Shown: piece after piece, positions 45,156 to 52,077 of the stretch | How the letters are laid out: each line of letters starts with the position of its first letter | Numbering within the stretch: position 1 is the first letter of the stretch | NCBI GenBank assembly: GCA_016929795.1 | Contig: JAFGIA010000261.1 | Coordinates: 1 to 52,077, forward strand | Origin: Anaerolineae bacterium | GTDB taxonomy: Bacteria; Chloroflexota; Anaerolineae; JAAYZQ01 | DNA: 52,077 nucleotides | Direction: 5' to 3' | The notes under the pieces: generated by a model | What the model saw: only the letters and a program-made list of their open reading frames with translations | The model's database searches: none | What the model was told of the DNA's origin: nothing | Program-made: the position numbers and the translations under genes

Positions 45156-48100
45156 CTATCGGGTAGGCTGGCGCGGAAGCGGCCGTGCCAGGGTGCCGGC
45201 CGTGAGTGGAGGAGAACGGAATTGGGGGGGAAAATGAGGGCGTGGCAGGGCGGCAGCCAGGGTGCGCAACAGAGATCCGGGCCTGGGGCGACCCGGGTGA
45301 GTGGGTGGAACCCCGGCGCGTGGTGCCGAGATCATCTCGGAGCGTGGCGACGCGGCCCCTGTCGTAGGTTGGATGGTGGGGGTGTCGGTGGGTGGCGAGG
45401 GTGTTGGGGTGTCGGGCTGTGGGGTCGGGGTGTCGGTGGGCGGCGAGGGTGTTGGGGTGTCGAGCGGTGGGGTCGGGGTGTCGGTGGGCGGCGAGGGTGT
45501 TGGGGTGTCGGGCTGTGGGGTCGGGGTATCGGTGGGCGGCACGGGGGTGGTTGGGGTAGGCGATACGGTGGGGGTCCCGGTTGTCACGGTGGGCGGCACC
45601 GCAGTGGTCACTTCGGGCGGGACCGTGGTCACTACCTCGGGGGGCACTGTGGTCACTACTTCGGGTGGGACTGTGGTAATGCAATATGGAAGCTCTGTGC
45701 CCTGCGGCTCGGACGTAGCCACAGCGCCCAGCTCATCCACGGCGTAAAAGTAGTATTCCAGCTCAGAGCTGAGATAGGTGAGCCGTGCGAACCAGACATC
45801 CCTCTGCTCCTGGCTCGGCGCCATTTCCAGGGACGACCAGTTGTCCGCACCACGTGGGCGGCTGTAGAGTGTGACACGCGCCACGCCATCCTCGTCGTAT
45901 ACCGAGAGGTAGACCGTGACCTCATTGACACACACGTACTGCTCGGGCTTCCGGTCGGTCTCAGTCCAACTCTCATAGATGTAGGGGGGCGTCAGGAAGT
46001 AAAAGGCACATGCATCGTTCGCTTCGCCGTCGTTCAGGTTGGCTTCCAGGGTCCATCTGCCCCCCCCCTCAGGCAGTTGCCATGGCACCCGGCCTGTCTC
46101 CCCGGCCCTGACGGTATCGGAAATCAGGAGGTCATAACTCTCGTAACCGTCGTACGAGTAGGGGAGATAAACCTGGATCTGGCCATCTACGTTGGCCGTG
46201 TAGACGATCACCTCCTCGGCGGAGGGGTCGTAGGCCGCGTCGCACCCCTTGCTCTCCAGCCAGATCTTGATGCTGGGCGGCTCGACTACAAATGCACAGC
46301 TATCCGTCTCCTGTCCGCTGTTGAGGCTGCCTTCCAGAACCCACCGGCCGGCCTGGTCGGGCGCGGGCCAGGTGTTGCTGGCCACCCGGCTCCCCGACAC
46401 GGGCTGTTGGAACAGGAGAGAGCGCCCCCCCTCTGGGCTGCGCAGGTAGACGGCGACGGTGCCGTTTACGTTCGACTGCATGCGGACGCTGAGCACGCCG
46501 CCAGGGGGATACGCCTGGCCACAGCCGCCGGCCAGCGTGAGATCGAGCCAGGTCCGTGGTTTTGGCGGCACCACGGTCACCGGGGGCGGCACCCGGGTCA
46601 CGACGGTGACCACGGTGACCACCATCGGCACCGGAGTCGCCACGGTGGGCGACACTGTGACCGTCGCGGTGGGCGACACCGTGACCGTCGCGGTGGGGAG
46701 CGGATCGGTTGGCGTGGCCGGCGGCAGTGTCACGGTCAGTTGAACCACCGGCACCCGGGCGACAGGGGTACCGCTGCCGATTACCTGCCTGGCAACCAGG
46801 GCGAGCCCAAGAAGCAACACGGCGGTGGCAGCCACCAGGATCGGTACCAGCGAGGATGGCGTGGCAGCCGGCGACGGCCCCACCTCGCTCCCCCGCGTGG
46901 GGAGGGGAGGCGGGCCCAGGAGCACGTGCAGATTCCAACGGGCGACCGTCGCCCCGTCGCGGTCGCCGAGGGCAAGCCAGCCCCGCAGGGCGCGCTGGAA
47001 AAACTGCCGGGCGGCGACGGGGTCACCGGCCCCAAGGGCCACGACGCCGAGCTGGTTGTGCGCCCACGCCTCGGCCGCGCCATCTCCGACCTGCCGCGCA
47101 GCCTCCTCTGCAGCGTGCAACACCCGGCGCCACTGCCCCCAGTGCGCCCTGGTGGCCAGGCGGGGCTCGAGGGCGCGCGCGATCTGGATCACCTCCCGCC
47201 ACTGCCCACGGCGAACGTAATAGCGCAACGCCGAGAGGACGTGCGCCTCGTCTGGATCGGGCAAGCCACCCTGCAGCCTGGCAGCCAGGGCGCCATAATA
47301 GCCGGCAGCGCGGGCGCGCATGGCCGCGTCGGGCTCGTGTAACGCCGCCTCGTGCCGCGCGGGGTCAGGCCGCACGGCTTCGTCCAGCCGGTAGCGGTCT
47401 CCTTCCTTGTGCACCAGGCCAAGATCGGCCAGGCGGGCGAGGTGGCGGTCGACGTCGGCGGCAGGCAGGGCAGCGATGGCGATGAGGGCCTGGCGGTCGA
47501 CGCCCTCGCCGCCCCCGGCGGCGAGGGCAGACAGCACCTGCTGCTCGCCCGCTGACAGGGGGGCGCCGGGCACCAGGGCGTCGCGCGCCTCAGGCTCTTT
47601 GGTCCCGGCCTGAGCCTCCATCTCGCGCCGCAATTGCGCCAGCGGCACACCACGGGCGGCAGCCGCGCGGGCCATCTTGACGATCGACAGGGGCACATCG
47701 CCCAGGGCGCAGCAGATGCCAGCGGCTGCCTCCGGGTCCTGGTCCAGAGGTTGGCCCCAGTAGCGCTCAAAGAGCGCGATGGCACTGGCGCGGGGCAGGC
47801 AGCTCAACGACACGCCGGCCCCATCCCATGCCTGTGGCTCTCGCCCGGCGATGAGCAGCGCCGACTGGGGGGCGGCCTGAGAGAGCGCCTCCGCGTCGCC
47901 CTCCTCGAGGTCGTCGCAGTCGTCGATGGCGATGAGCGCGCGCTTGCCGGCCAGGTAACGGCGCACCTCGTTGGGGCGGACCTTGACGTGGCCGCCACTG
48001 GCCGTTTCGTAAAAGCATTCGAACAGGTCTTGAAGCAGGTCCTCGCAGGCCTGAGAGCGGCCGGACAGGTAGACGATGCCGTTGGGGAAGGCGCTGGGGA

Positions 48101-48437
48101 TCAGCGCGTGCATCATCTGGCTGATCAACGCCGTCTTGCCGATGCCGTCCGGGCCATGCACGTCGACCACCTGGTCGCGCGCGAGAGTCTGGCCGACGAG
48201 GCGCTGCTCTTTCTCCCGGTCGACAAAGCCCGCGACGCGGCGGGGCAGGATGTGTGGTGGCTCAGGGCGCGGGCGGATCAGATCCTGGGCGCGCTCGCCG
48301 GGAGCAGCCAGGTTGATCACCCCCCCCTGAACGGCGCCGATGTTGACCACGTATTGGGCAAAGGCGACCTGCTGCGTCGGCTGCCTGCCCAAAATGGGCT
48401 GCACTTCTTTCCACTGTACCTGTTCCATAGTGGCCAA
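45156..48437 (-). CDS. Membrane-anchored NB-ARC (STAND/NLR) receptor with amyloid-like motif, paralogue 1
   Basis: 1093 aa from a TTG at 48437, with AGGAGGT 5 nt upstream; the paralogue starts identically (MAT-EQV). Residues 27-46 hold a Gly/Asn motif (QYVVNIGAVQGGVINL). NB-ARC follows: Walker A GPDGIGKTAL, Walker B ALIAIDDCDD, sensor LLIAGREPQ, GDVPLSI, then winged-helix and TPR-like helices (NQLGVVALGAGDPVAARQFFQ). A membrane helix (PILVAATAVLLLGLALVA) leads to three Cys-containing beta-sandwich repeats outside. The C terminus is Pro/Thr repeats and a basic, Pro-rich tail with no domain, perhaps truncated. It is inferred to be an NLR-like sensor for an external ligand, which is unusual for this class. 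Confidence 0.9.
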   Translation of the reverse strand: MATMEQVQWKEVQPILGRQPTQQVAFAQYVVNIGAVQGGVINLAAPGERAQDLIRPRPEPPHILPRRVAGFVDREKEQRLVGQTLARDQVVDVHGPDGIGKTALISQMMHALIPSAFPNGIVYLSGRSQACEDLLQDLFECFYETASGGHVKVRPNEVRRYLAGKRALIAIDDCDDLEEGDAEALSQAAPQSALLIAGREPQAWDGAGVSLSCLPRASAIALFERYWGQPLDQDPEAAAGICCALGDVPLSIVKMARAAAARGVPLAQLRREMEAQAGTKEPEARDALVPGAPLSAGEQQVLSALAAGGGEGVDRQALIAIAALPAADVDRHLARLADLGLVHKEGDRYRLDEAVRPDPARHEAALHEPDAAMRARAAGYYGALAARLQGGLPDPDEAHVLSALRYYVRRGQWREVIQIARALEPRLATRAHWGQWRRVLHAAEEAARQVGDGAAEAWAHNQLGVVALGAGDPVAARQFFQRALRGWLALGDRDGATVARWNLHVLLGPPPLPTRGSEVGPSPAATPSSLVPILVAATAVLLLGLALVARQVIGSGTPVARVPVVQLTVTLPPATPTDPLPTATVTVSPTATVTVSPTVATPVPMVVTVVTVVTRVPPPVTVVPPKPRTWLDLTLAGGCGQAYPPGGVLSVRMQSNVNGTVAVYLRSPEGGRSLLFQQPVSGSRVASNTWPAPDQAGRWVLEGSLNSGQETDSCAFVVEPPSIKIWLESKGCDAAYDPSAEEVIVYTANVDGQIQVYLPYSYDGYESYDLLISDTVRAGETGRVPWQLPEGGGRWTLEANLNDGEANDACAFYFLTPPYIYESWTETDRKPEQYVCVNEVTVYLSVYDEDGVARVTLYSRPRGADNWSSLEMAPSQEQRDVWFARLTYLSSELEYYFYAVDELGAVATSEPQGTELPYCITTVPPEVVTTVPPEVVTTVPPEVTTAVPPTVTTGTPTVSPTPTTPVPPTDTPTPQPDTPTPSPPTDTPTPPLDTPTPSPPTDTPTPQPDTPTPSPPTDTPTIQPTTGAASPRSEMISAPRAGVPPTHPGRPRPGSLLRTLAAALPRPHFPPQFRSPPLTAGTLARPLPRQPTR
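45381..45550. repeat. 48-bp tandem repeats within the NTPase gene
   Basis: Three near-perfect 48-bp units (45381-45428, 45429-45476, 45477-45524) and a partial fourth encode a 16-residue Pro/Thr/Asp unit of the C-terminal linker. Copy number probably varies between strains. Confidence 0.85.
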
Positions 48438-48508
48438 CGAGCACCTCCTTCTCGCTTGGGCGGCGACGATGGAACAAAGAGCGATGGTACCGCCTTGGGT
48501 TTTCCCGC

Positions 48509-49267
48509 CTAATCTATATAGTCTTTGAAGCGTTCCTGGAACTCGACCCACGAGCCGTCGTCGGTGCCTGCCTTCAGGCGGCGGCCGAGGTGGAGCACAA
48601 TGCTGAGCAGGGTCCCGGACAGGGCAGGCAGCTCGGCGTCGAACCAACAGAAGACGGCCTGGACGCGGGCGAGGTCCAGGGGCTGCGCAGCCAGCGCGTC
48701 ACGCAAGGCCGTCACCTGCTCCACGGTGGCACCGCGAGCATGAGCCGGCACATAGTCGCGCACGAGGCGCTGGAGCGCGTCGAGCATGTCGGCGGGAACC
48801 AGCTCGGCGCGGGGTGGCGCAGCAGGTGAAGCAGGCGGGATCGTACGCAGCCGGGCTTGAAAACGTGCGTACTGGTTGGGATTGGCCTCTTGGACCGCGG
48901 CCAGAAGCTCCTCCCATACAAATTGGGTGCTGGCGTATTGGATCACCTTGTCGACCATCAGATCCAGCCCGTCGTGGGGGCCAAAGCTGCGGACGATGGC
49001 GCGAAACCGGGGGCGGTCCTGGCAAAAGCGCGACAACTGCTGCACGCCAAAGGCCTCGAGCAGCAGCTCGCGGATGGCTGCAATGTTATAGCCCGGGTCG
49101 TCGGATGCGCCGGGCGGCGTTGCCGGCGCTGGCCCACTGTGCACCGTCGAGCCGATGTTGATCGTGCCGTGCACGGTGTCGATGTGCGTGACGTATTGGG
49201 GGATAGGCGCGCCGGCCTCCCGGCGCTCCTCGTCCTGTCGATCCGGTTGTTCGTGTCTATCGATCAT
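48509..49267 (-). CDS. Small EAD protein with N-terminal amyloid-like motif (adaptor or effector)
   Basis: 252 aa, proposed as a separate product inside the 3' end of the longer frame. The ATG at 49267 has AGGAG 5 nt upstream, and a TAG in the shifted frame overlaps that site. Residues 24-40 (QYVTHIDTVHGTINIGS) match the N-terminal motif of both NTPases. Residues 60-140 are an EAD (IRELLLEAFG, LLAAVQEANPNQYARFQ), close to that of the kinase at 886-3771. The last 100 residues are helical and unassigned (LVRDYVPAHARG, VFCWFDAELP). It is probably an adaptor carrying the signal from the NLRs to EAD partners (inference). Confidence 0.7.
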   Translation of the reverse strand: MIDRHEQPDRQDEERREAGAPIPQYVTHIDTVHGTINIGSTVHSGPAPATPPGASDDPGYNIAAIRELLLEAFGVQQLSRFCQDRPRFRAIVRSFGPHDGLDLMVDKVIQYASTQFVWEELLAAVQEANPNQYARFQARLRTIPPASPAAPPRAELVPADMLDALQRLVRDYVPAHARGATVEQVTALRDALAAQPLDLARVQAVFCWFDAELPALSGTLLSIVLHLGRRLKAGTDDGSWVEFQERFKDYID

Positions 49268-51784
49268 GTCGTCTCCTATCGTTCGATGCGTGCCACGACC
49301 CATGCCGCCCAGTCCTGGCTGGAGCTGGGGCCGGCAAGGACGGTCAACTTCGGCAGCGGAAGCGACAAAATCATGCACGACGGTGGTGCATGGCTCGGCT
49401 GCGAAGCGCTGTACCTCGGTCTTGTTTGACGCACCACGCTCATCCTCAGCGTAGAAAAAGTATTCGAGGCCAGGCTCCTCGTACGCCACGGTACGTCGTG
49501 AGTAGGTCTGGTCGTCGACTCGCTCCATTGGCGCGGATGCCCACTCGCCGCCGGGTGGGCGGCTCCACAGGTCAACGCGCGCCAGCGGCTGGTCGTCGAA
49601 CACGTTGACAAAAATCGTGATCTCGTCGCCAGGGCAGGTGTACGCGCTATCGGTCCAGGTCACCCAACTGTCGCCGAACGTGGGCGGCGACGGCGAGGCC
49701 AGGACCGTAAAGGGGCAGCGCCCGCTTGCCGCGCCGTCGTTCAGCTCGCCCTCTAGCACCCATTCCCCATTGCCCTCAGGCACGTCCCACACCTGGCTTG
49801 CAGTCTGACCCGCCCGCACGTCTTGCCGAAACAGTTGGGTACGGCTGCCACCGGGCGGGCGCAGGTAGACGACAACCGTCCCGTTCACGTTCGATGTCAA
49901 GCGTACGTCGAGCGCCTCACCCGGTGCGTACGTTCCGCCACATCCGGCGGCGAGGCTCACGCTGAGACGAGGCACCAGCGGTGGGGGGACCTCGGTCGTG
50001 ACCATGGGGGGCACCTCGGTAGTCCGGCGCGGTGGGGCAAGGGTGGTGGCCGGGGGTGGCGGGGCAACTGTGGTAGCCGGGGGTGGCGGGGCAAGGGTGG
50101 TAGCCGGGGGTGGCGGGGTGACCGTGTCGCTGCCGTTGTTGAGCATGATGACCGCGAGCAGCGCCAGGCCCAATACTAGAGCGGCGGCAACCCCTGCCAG
50201 GCCGAGGATGACGGGGGAAATGCCCCCCTTGGGCGAGGGCCGGGGCTCGGCGCGGCGCAGCGGTGGGGGCGGTGGGCCGAGGAGCACCTGCAAGTTCCAG
50301 CGGGCGATGGTCGCGCCGTTCCGGTCGCCGAGCACCTGCCAGGTGCTCAGTGCACCCTGGAAAAATTGCCTGGCGGCGGCCACGTCAGCCGCGCCCAGGG
50401 CGATGATGCCGAGCTGGTTCTGCACCCACGCTTCTGTGGCGCGGTCGCCGAGCTGGCGCGCGGCGTGCCAGGCGTCGTACAGCCGGCGGCGCCACTGCCC
50501 CCACCGACCTGTCGCCGCCAGGTAGGGTTCGAGGGCGCGCACGATCTCGATTACTTCAGGCCATTGGTTATGCTCAAAGTAATAGCGCAGCGCCGCGATG
50601 ACGTTTTCCTCGTCGGGATCGGGCGAGTGGGCACGCAGGGTACCCGCGATGCCCCGGTAATAGGCTGCGGCACGGGCGCGCATCGCCTCGTCGGCACCAT
50701 AGTGGCGGACGTAGGGCCTCAGCGCTTCGTCCAGCCGGAAGCGCCCTCCCTCCGCATGTACCAGATCGAGCTTTTCGAGGCGCTCCAGGTAACGATCGAT
50801 ATCCGATGCGGCCAGACCCGAGATCGCAACCAGTGCGCGCCTGTCGACACTGTCGCCATTGGGCGCGGCGATGGCAGACAGGAGGCTGCGCTCCCCCTCG
50901 GACAGGTGGTTGCCCAGCATAAAGAAGGACTGGGCGAGTGGCTGGACCTCGGCGGCTGGCGGCTGCACCTCGTGCAGCAACTGCGACAGGGCCACCTGGC
51001 GCCCGGCGGCAATCCGTGCTGCCTTGGTGATTGCGAGCGGCACATCGCCGAGCGCGGCGCAGATGGCATCGGCAGTGGCGGCATCCGCACCCAGGGGCTG
51101 GCCCCATGCTCGTTCGAGCAAGGCGAGGGCATCGCTGCGTGGCAGGCCGCGCAGCGCGACCCCGGCACCGCCCCAGGCTTGGGGCTCGCGCCCGGCGATG
51201 AGCATCGCCGACTGGGGCGCGGCCTGCCATAGTGCTTCGGCATCGCCCTCTTCCAGGTCATTGCAGTCATCCACAGCGACGAGCGCGCGCTTGCCGGCGA
51301 GGTGGCGGCGGACATCGTTCTCGCCCACCTTGACGTGACTGCCTGTCGACGTGTCGTAAAAGCACTCGAACAGGCTCTGCAGCAGGTCGTCGCGTGTCTG
51401 GTGGCGTCCGGAGAGGTAGATTATGCCATCGGGAAAGGTGGTCGGGATCTGGGCGTGCATCACCTGGCTGATGAGCGCTGTCTTGCCCATGCCGTCCGGG
51501 CCGTGCACGTCGACCACCTGGTCGCGCGCCAGAGACTGTCCGACGAGGCGCTGCTCGTGGTCGCGATCGACAAAGCCCGGGACGCGACGGGGTAAAATCT
51601 GGGGCGGTTGAGGGCGCGGGCGGATCAGATCCTCAGCGCGCTGACCCGGTGTACCGAGGTTGATAACCCCTCCCCGAACGGCGCCGATGTTGACCACGTA
51701 CTGCGCGAAAGGAACCTGGCGGGTCGGCTGCCCGTCGAGGATGGGCTGCACTTCTTCCCATCGTACCTGTTCGCTGGTGGCCAA
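48509..51784 (-). CDS. Membrane-anchored NB-ARC (STAND/NLR) receptor, paralogue 2; frame runs into the EAD gene
   Basis: 1091 aa as assembled, from a TTG at 51784 with AGGAGGT 5 nt upstream. Same order as paralogue 1: amyloid-like motif (residues 27-46, QYVVNIGAVRGGVINLG), NB-ARC (GPDGMGKTAL, ALVAVDDCND, LIAGREPQ, GDVPLAI), winged helix, TPR-like helices, membrane helix (ILGLAGVAAALVLGLALLAVIML), and two outer beta domains instead of three. After EPCTTVV the frame enters low-GC3 sequence and continues into the EAD protein. The +1 frame there is GC3-rich, encodes LPKLTVLAGPSSSQDWAAW and stops at TAG 49278-49276. I infer a single-base frameshift near 49370 (assembly error, mutation or recoding) and an original NTPase of about 836 aa. 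Confidence 0.82.
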   Translation of the reverse strand: MATSEQVRWEEVQPILDGQPTRQVPFAQYVVNIGAVRGGVINLGTPGQRAEDLIRPRPQPPQILPRRVPGFVDRDHEQRLVGQSLARDQVVDVHGPDGMGKTALISQVMHAQIPTTFPDGIIYLSGRHQTRDDLLQSLFECFYDTSTGSHVKVGENDVRRHLAGKRALVAVDDCNDLEEGDAEALWQAAPQSAMLIAGREPQAWGGAGVALRGLPRSDALALLERAWGQPLGADAATADAICAALGDVPLAITKAARIAAGRQVALSQLLHEVQPPAAEVQPLAQSFFMLGNHLSEGERSLLSAIAAPNGDSVDRRALVAISGLAASDIDRYLERLEKLDLVHAEGGRFRLDEALRPYVRHYGADEAMRARAAAYYRGIAGTLRAHSPDPDEENVIAALRYYFEHNQWPEVIEIVRALEPYLAATGRWGQWRRRLYDAWHAARQLGDRATEAWVQNQLGIIALGAADVAAARQFFQGALSTWQVLGDRNGATIARWNLQVLLGPPPPPLRRAEPRPSPKGGISPVILGLAGVAAALVLGLALLAVIMLNNGSDTVTPPPPATTLAPPPPATTVAPPPPATTLAPPRRTTEVPPMVTTEVPPPLVPRLSVSLAAGCGGTYAPGEALDVRLTSNVNGTVVVYLRPPGGSRTQLFRQDVRAGQTASQVWDVPEGNGEWVLEGELNDGAASGRCPFTVLASPSPPTFGDSWVTWTDSAYTCPGDEITIFVNVFDDQPLARVDLWSRPPGGEWASAPMERVDDQTYSRRTVAYEEPGLEYFFYAEDERGASNKTEVQRFAAEPCTTVVHDFVASAAEVDRPCRPQLQPGLGGMGRGTHRTIGDDMIDRHEQPDRQDEERREAGAPIPQYVTHIDTVHGTINIGSTVHSGPAPATPPGASDDPGYNIAAIRELLLEAFGVQQLSRFCQDRPRFRAIVRSFGPHDGLDLMVDKVIQYASTQFVWEELLAAVQEANPNQYARFQARLRTIPPASPAAPPRAELVPADMLDALQRLVRDYVPAHARGATVEQVTALRDALAAQPLDLARVQAVFCWFDAELPALSGTLLSIVLHLGRRLKAGTDDGSWVEFQERFKDYID
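50041..50121. repeat. 27-bp tandem repeats within NTPase paralogue 2
   Basis: Three 27-bp units encode PPPPATT(L/V)A in the outer linker just after the membrane helix. Confidence 0.85.
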
Positions 51785-51951
51785 AGGGCACCTCCTATGG
51801 TCACGGCGGCGGCCGTGAAATGGATGAGCACGTGACCGCGCCTATCACTCAGGAGACGTACAGGCCATTGGCGTGGCAGAGAGCGGTGTTGACGAATTGC
51901 TGGCCGCAAGGCACGCACCGCACGTACACGATAAACATCGATCGTATAGAG

Positions 51952-51980
51952 ATTATACCATGTTTTGCGCGAAACGTCCA
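51952..51980 (-). promoter_or_regulatory. Promoter of the NTPase-EAD-NTPase operon
   Basis: Minus strand TGGACG (51980-51975), 17 nt, TATAAT (51957-51952) with an extended TG. It leaves a leader of about 160 nt before the TTG at 51784. No second promoter was found before paralogue 1, so the three genes are probably one transcript. Confidence 0.65.
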
Positions 51981-52003
51981 TCCCCTACTGGGGAGCGTTA
52001 CGC

Positions 52004-52077
52004 ATGTGGGACAAGCTCCTTGACGGTTTCCAGCGGCCAACCGAGGATATGAGCACGCAAGATATGAGCGATGGGTA
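52004..52077 (+). CDS. Possible start of a divergent gene, cut by window edge
   Basis: An ATG at 52004 with GGGGAG 9 nt upstream opens a frame to the right edge, beginning MWDKLLDGFQRP. Only 24 codons are visible; no family can be assigned. It lies divergent to the NTPase operon. Confidence 0.35.
   Translation, partial: MWDKLLDGFQRPTEDMSTQDMSDG

Noticed and set aside
45381..45550. Possible CRISPR array
   Set aside because: Units are contiguous 48-bp coding repeats without unique spacers.
44434..45684. 416-aa form of the phosphatidyltransferase
   Set aside because: The first 198 residues lie inside the NLR gene and read as His/Pro low-complexity; the family start and promoter are at about 45090-45145.
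45072..47342. 756-codon plus-strand frame
   Set aside because: Antisense to NLR paralogue 1; its Gly/Arg/His repeats mirror the Pro/Thr linker repeats.
48438..48647. Longer start for NLR paralogue 1
   Set aside because: Would overlap the EAD gene; the TTG at 48437 has a strong AGGAGGT and matches the paralogue start exactly.

Overview
The window looks like a GC-rich member of the Chloroflexota (Anaerolineae/Caldilinea-like). This is an inference from gene content, not from a marker gene: many Hanks-type kinases, FHA proteins and PP2C phosphatases with long Thr/Pro-rich linkers, extracytoplasmic TolB-like propellers, NB-ARC/STAND NTPases, effector-associated (EAD, Death-like) domains, frequent GTG/TTG starts and no outer-membrane genes. 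No tRNA, rRNA, CRISPR array, transposase or prophage gene was seen.

Region 1 (1-25266, all minus strand, tightly packed with several 4-nt overlaps) is a phospho-signalling island of about 25 kb. In transcription order it runs: FHA protein, secreted-VWA/TM/FHA receptor, FHA-TM protein, FHA-TM-propeller, FHA-4TM protein, triple-FHA ABCG-type exporter, B12-radical SAM enzyme, degenerate ketol-acid reductoisomerase-like protein, FHA-kinase, two small membrane proteins, three PP2C phosphatases, and three kinases. Two of these kinases carry extracytoplasmic propellers and one begins with an EAD; the third is cut by the window edge. Kinases write, PP2Cs erase and FHA domains read phosphothreonine, so the island probably couples envelope sensing to export and to the two enzymes.

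Region 2 (25267-37973, plus strand) is mostly housekeeping: HIT hydrolase, Maf, SDR, Fpg, a ferredoxin with a CsoR/CstR-like operator, a receiver-histidine kinase hybrid, ribosomal protein S1, ClpC, RadA and two ParA-type ATPases. Promoters of sigma70 type with 17-nt spacing are readable before several genes. Two copies of a nested palindromic repeat lie in intergenic DNA.

Region 3 (37974-45145, minus strand) holds NfeD protease, a dihydropyrimidinase-family hydrolase, a methyltransferase, a LmbE/PIG-L deacetylase, a sugar-nucleotide epimerase, an acyltransferase of the PatA/LpxL type and a CDP-alcohol phosphatidyltransferase. The last four suggest synthesis of a glycosylated phospholipid.

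Region 4 (45156-51980, minus strand) is the most unusual part. Two paralogous membrane-anchored NB-ARC receptors (cytosolic NB-ARC and TPR-like helices, one membrane helix, secreted beta-sandwich domains) flank a small EAD protein. All three carry a related Gly/Asn-rich motif with V-N-I-G / I-N-(L/I)-G tetrads near the N terminus, resembling RHIM or bacterial amyloid signalling motifs. The EAD of the small protein closely matches the EAD on the kinase at 886-3771. This suggests a surface-sensing NLR pair that signals by amyloid-like templating to an EAD adaptor, and through EAD-EAD contact to the kinase island. The EAD gene is fused in frame to the second NTPase in this assembly, but codon use suggests a one-base frameshift and two originally separate, translationally coupled genes.
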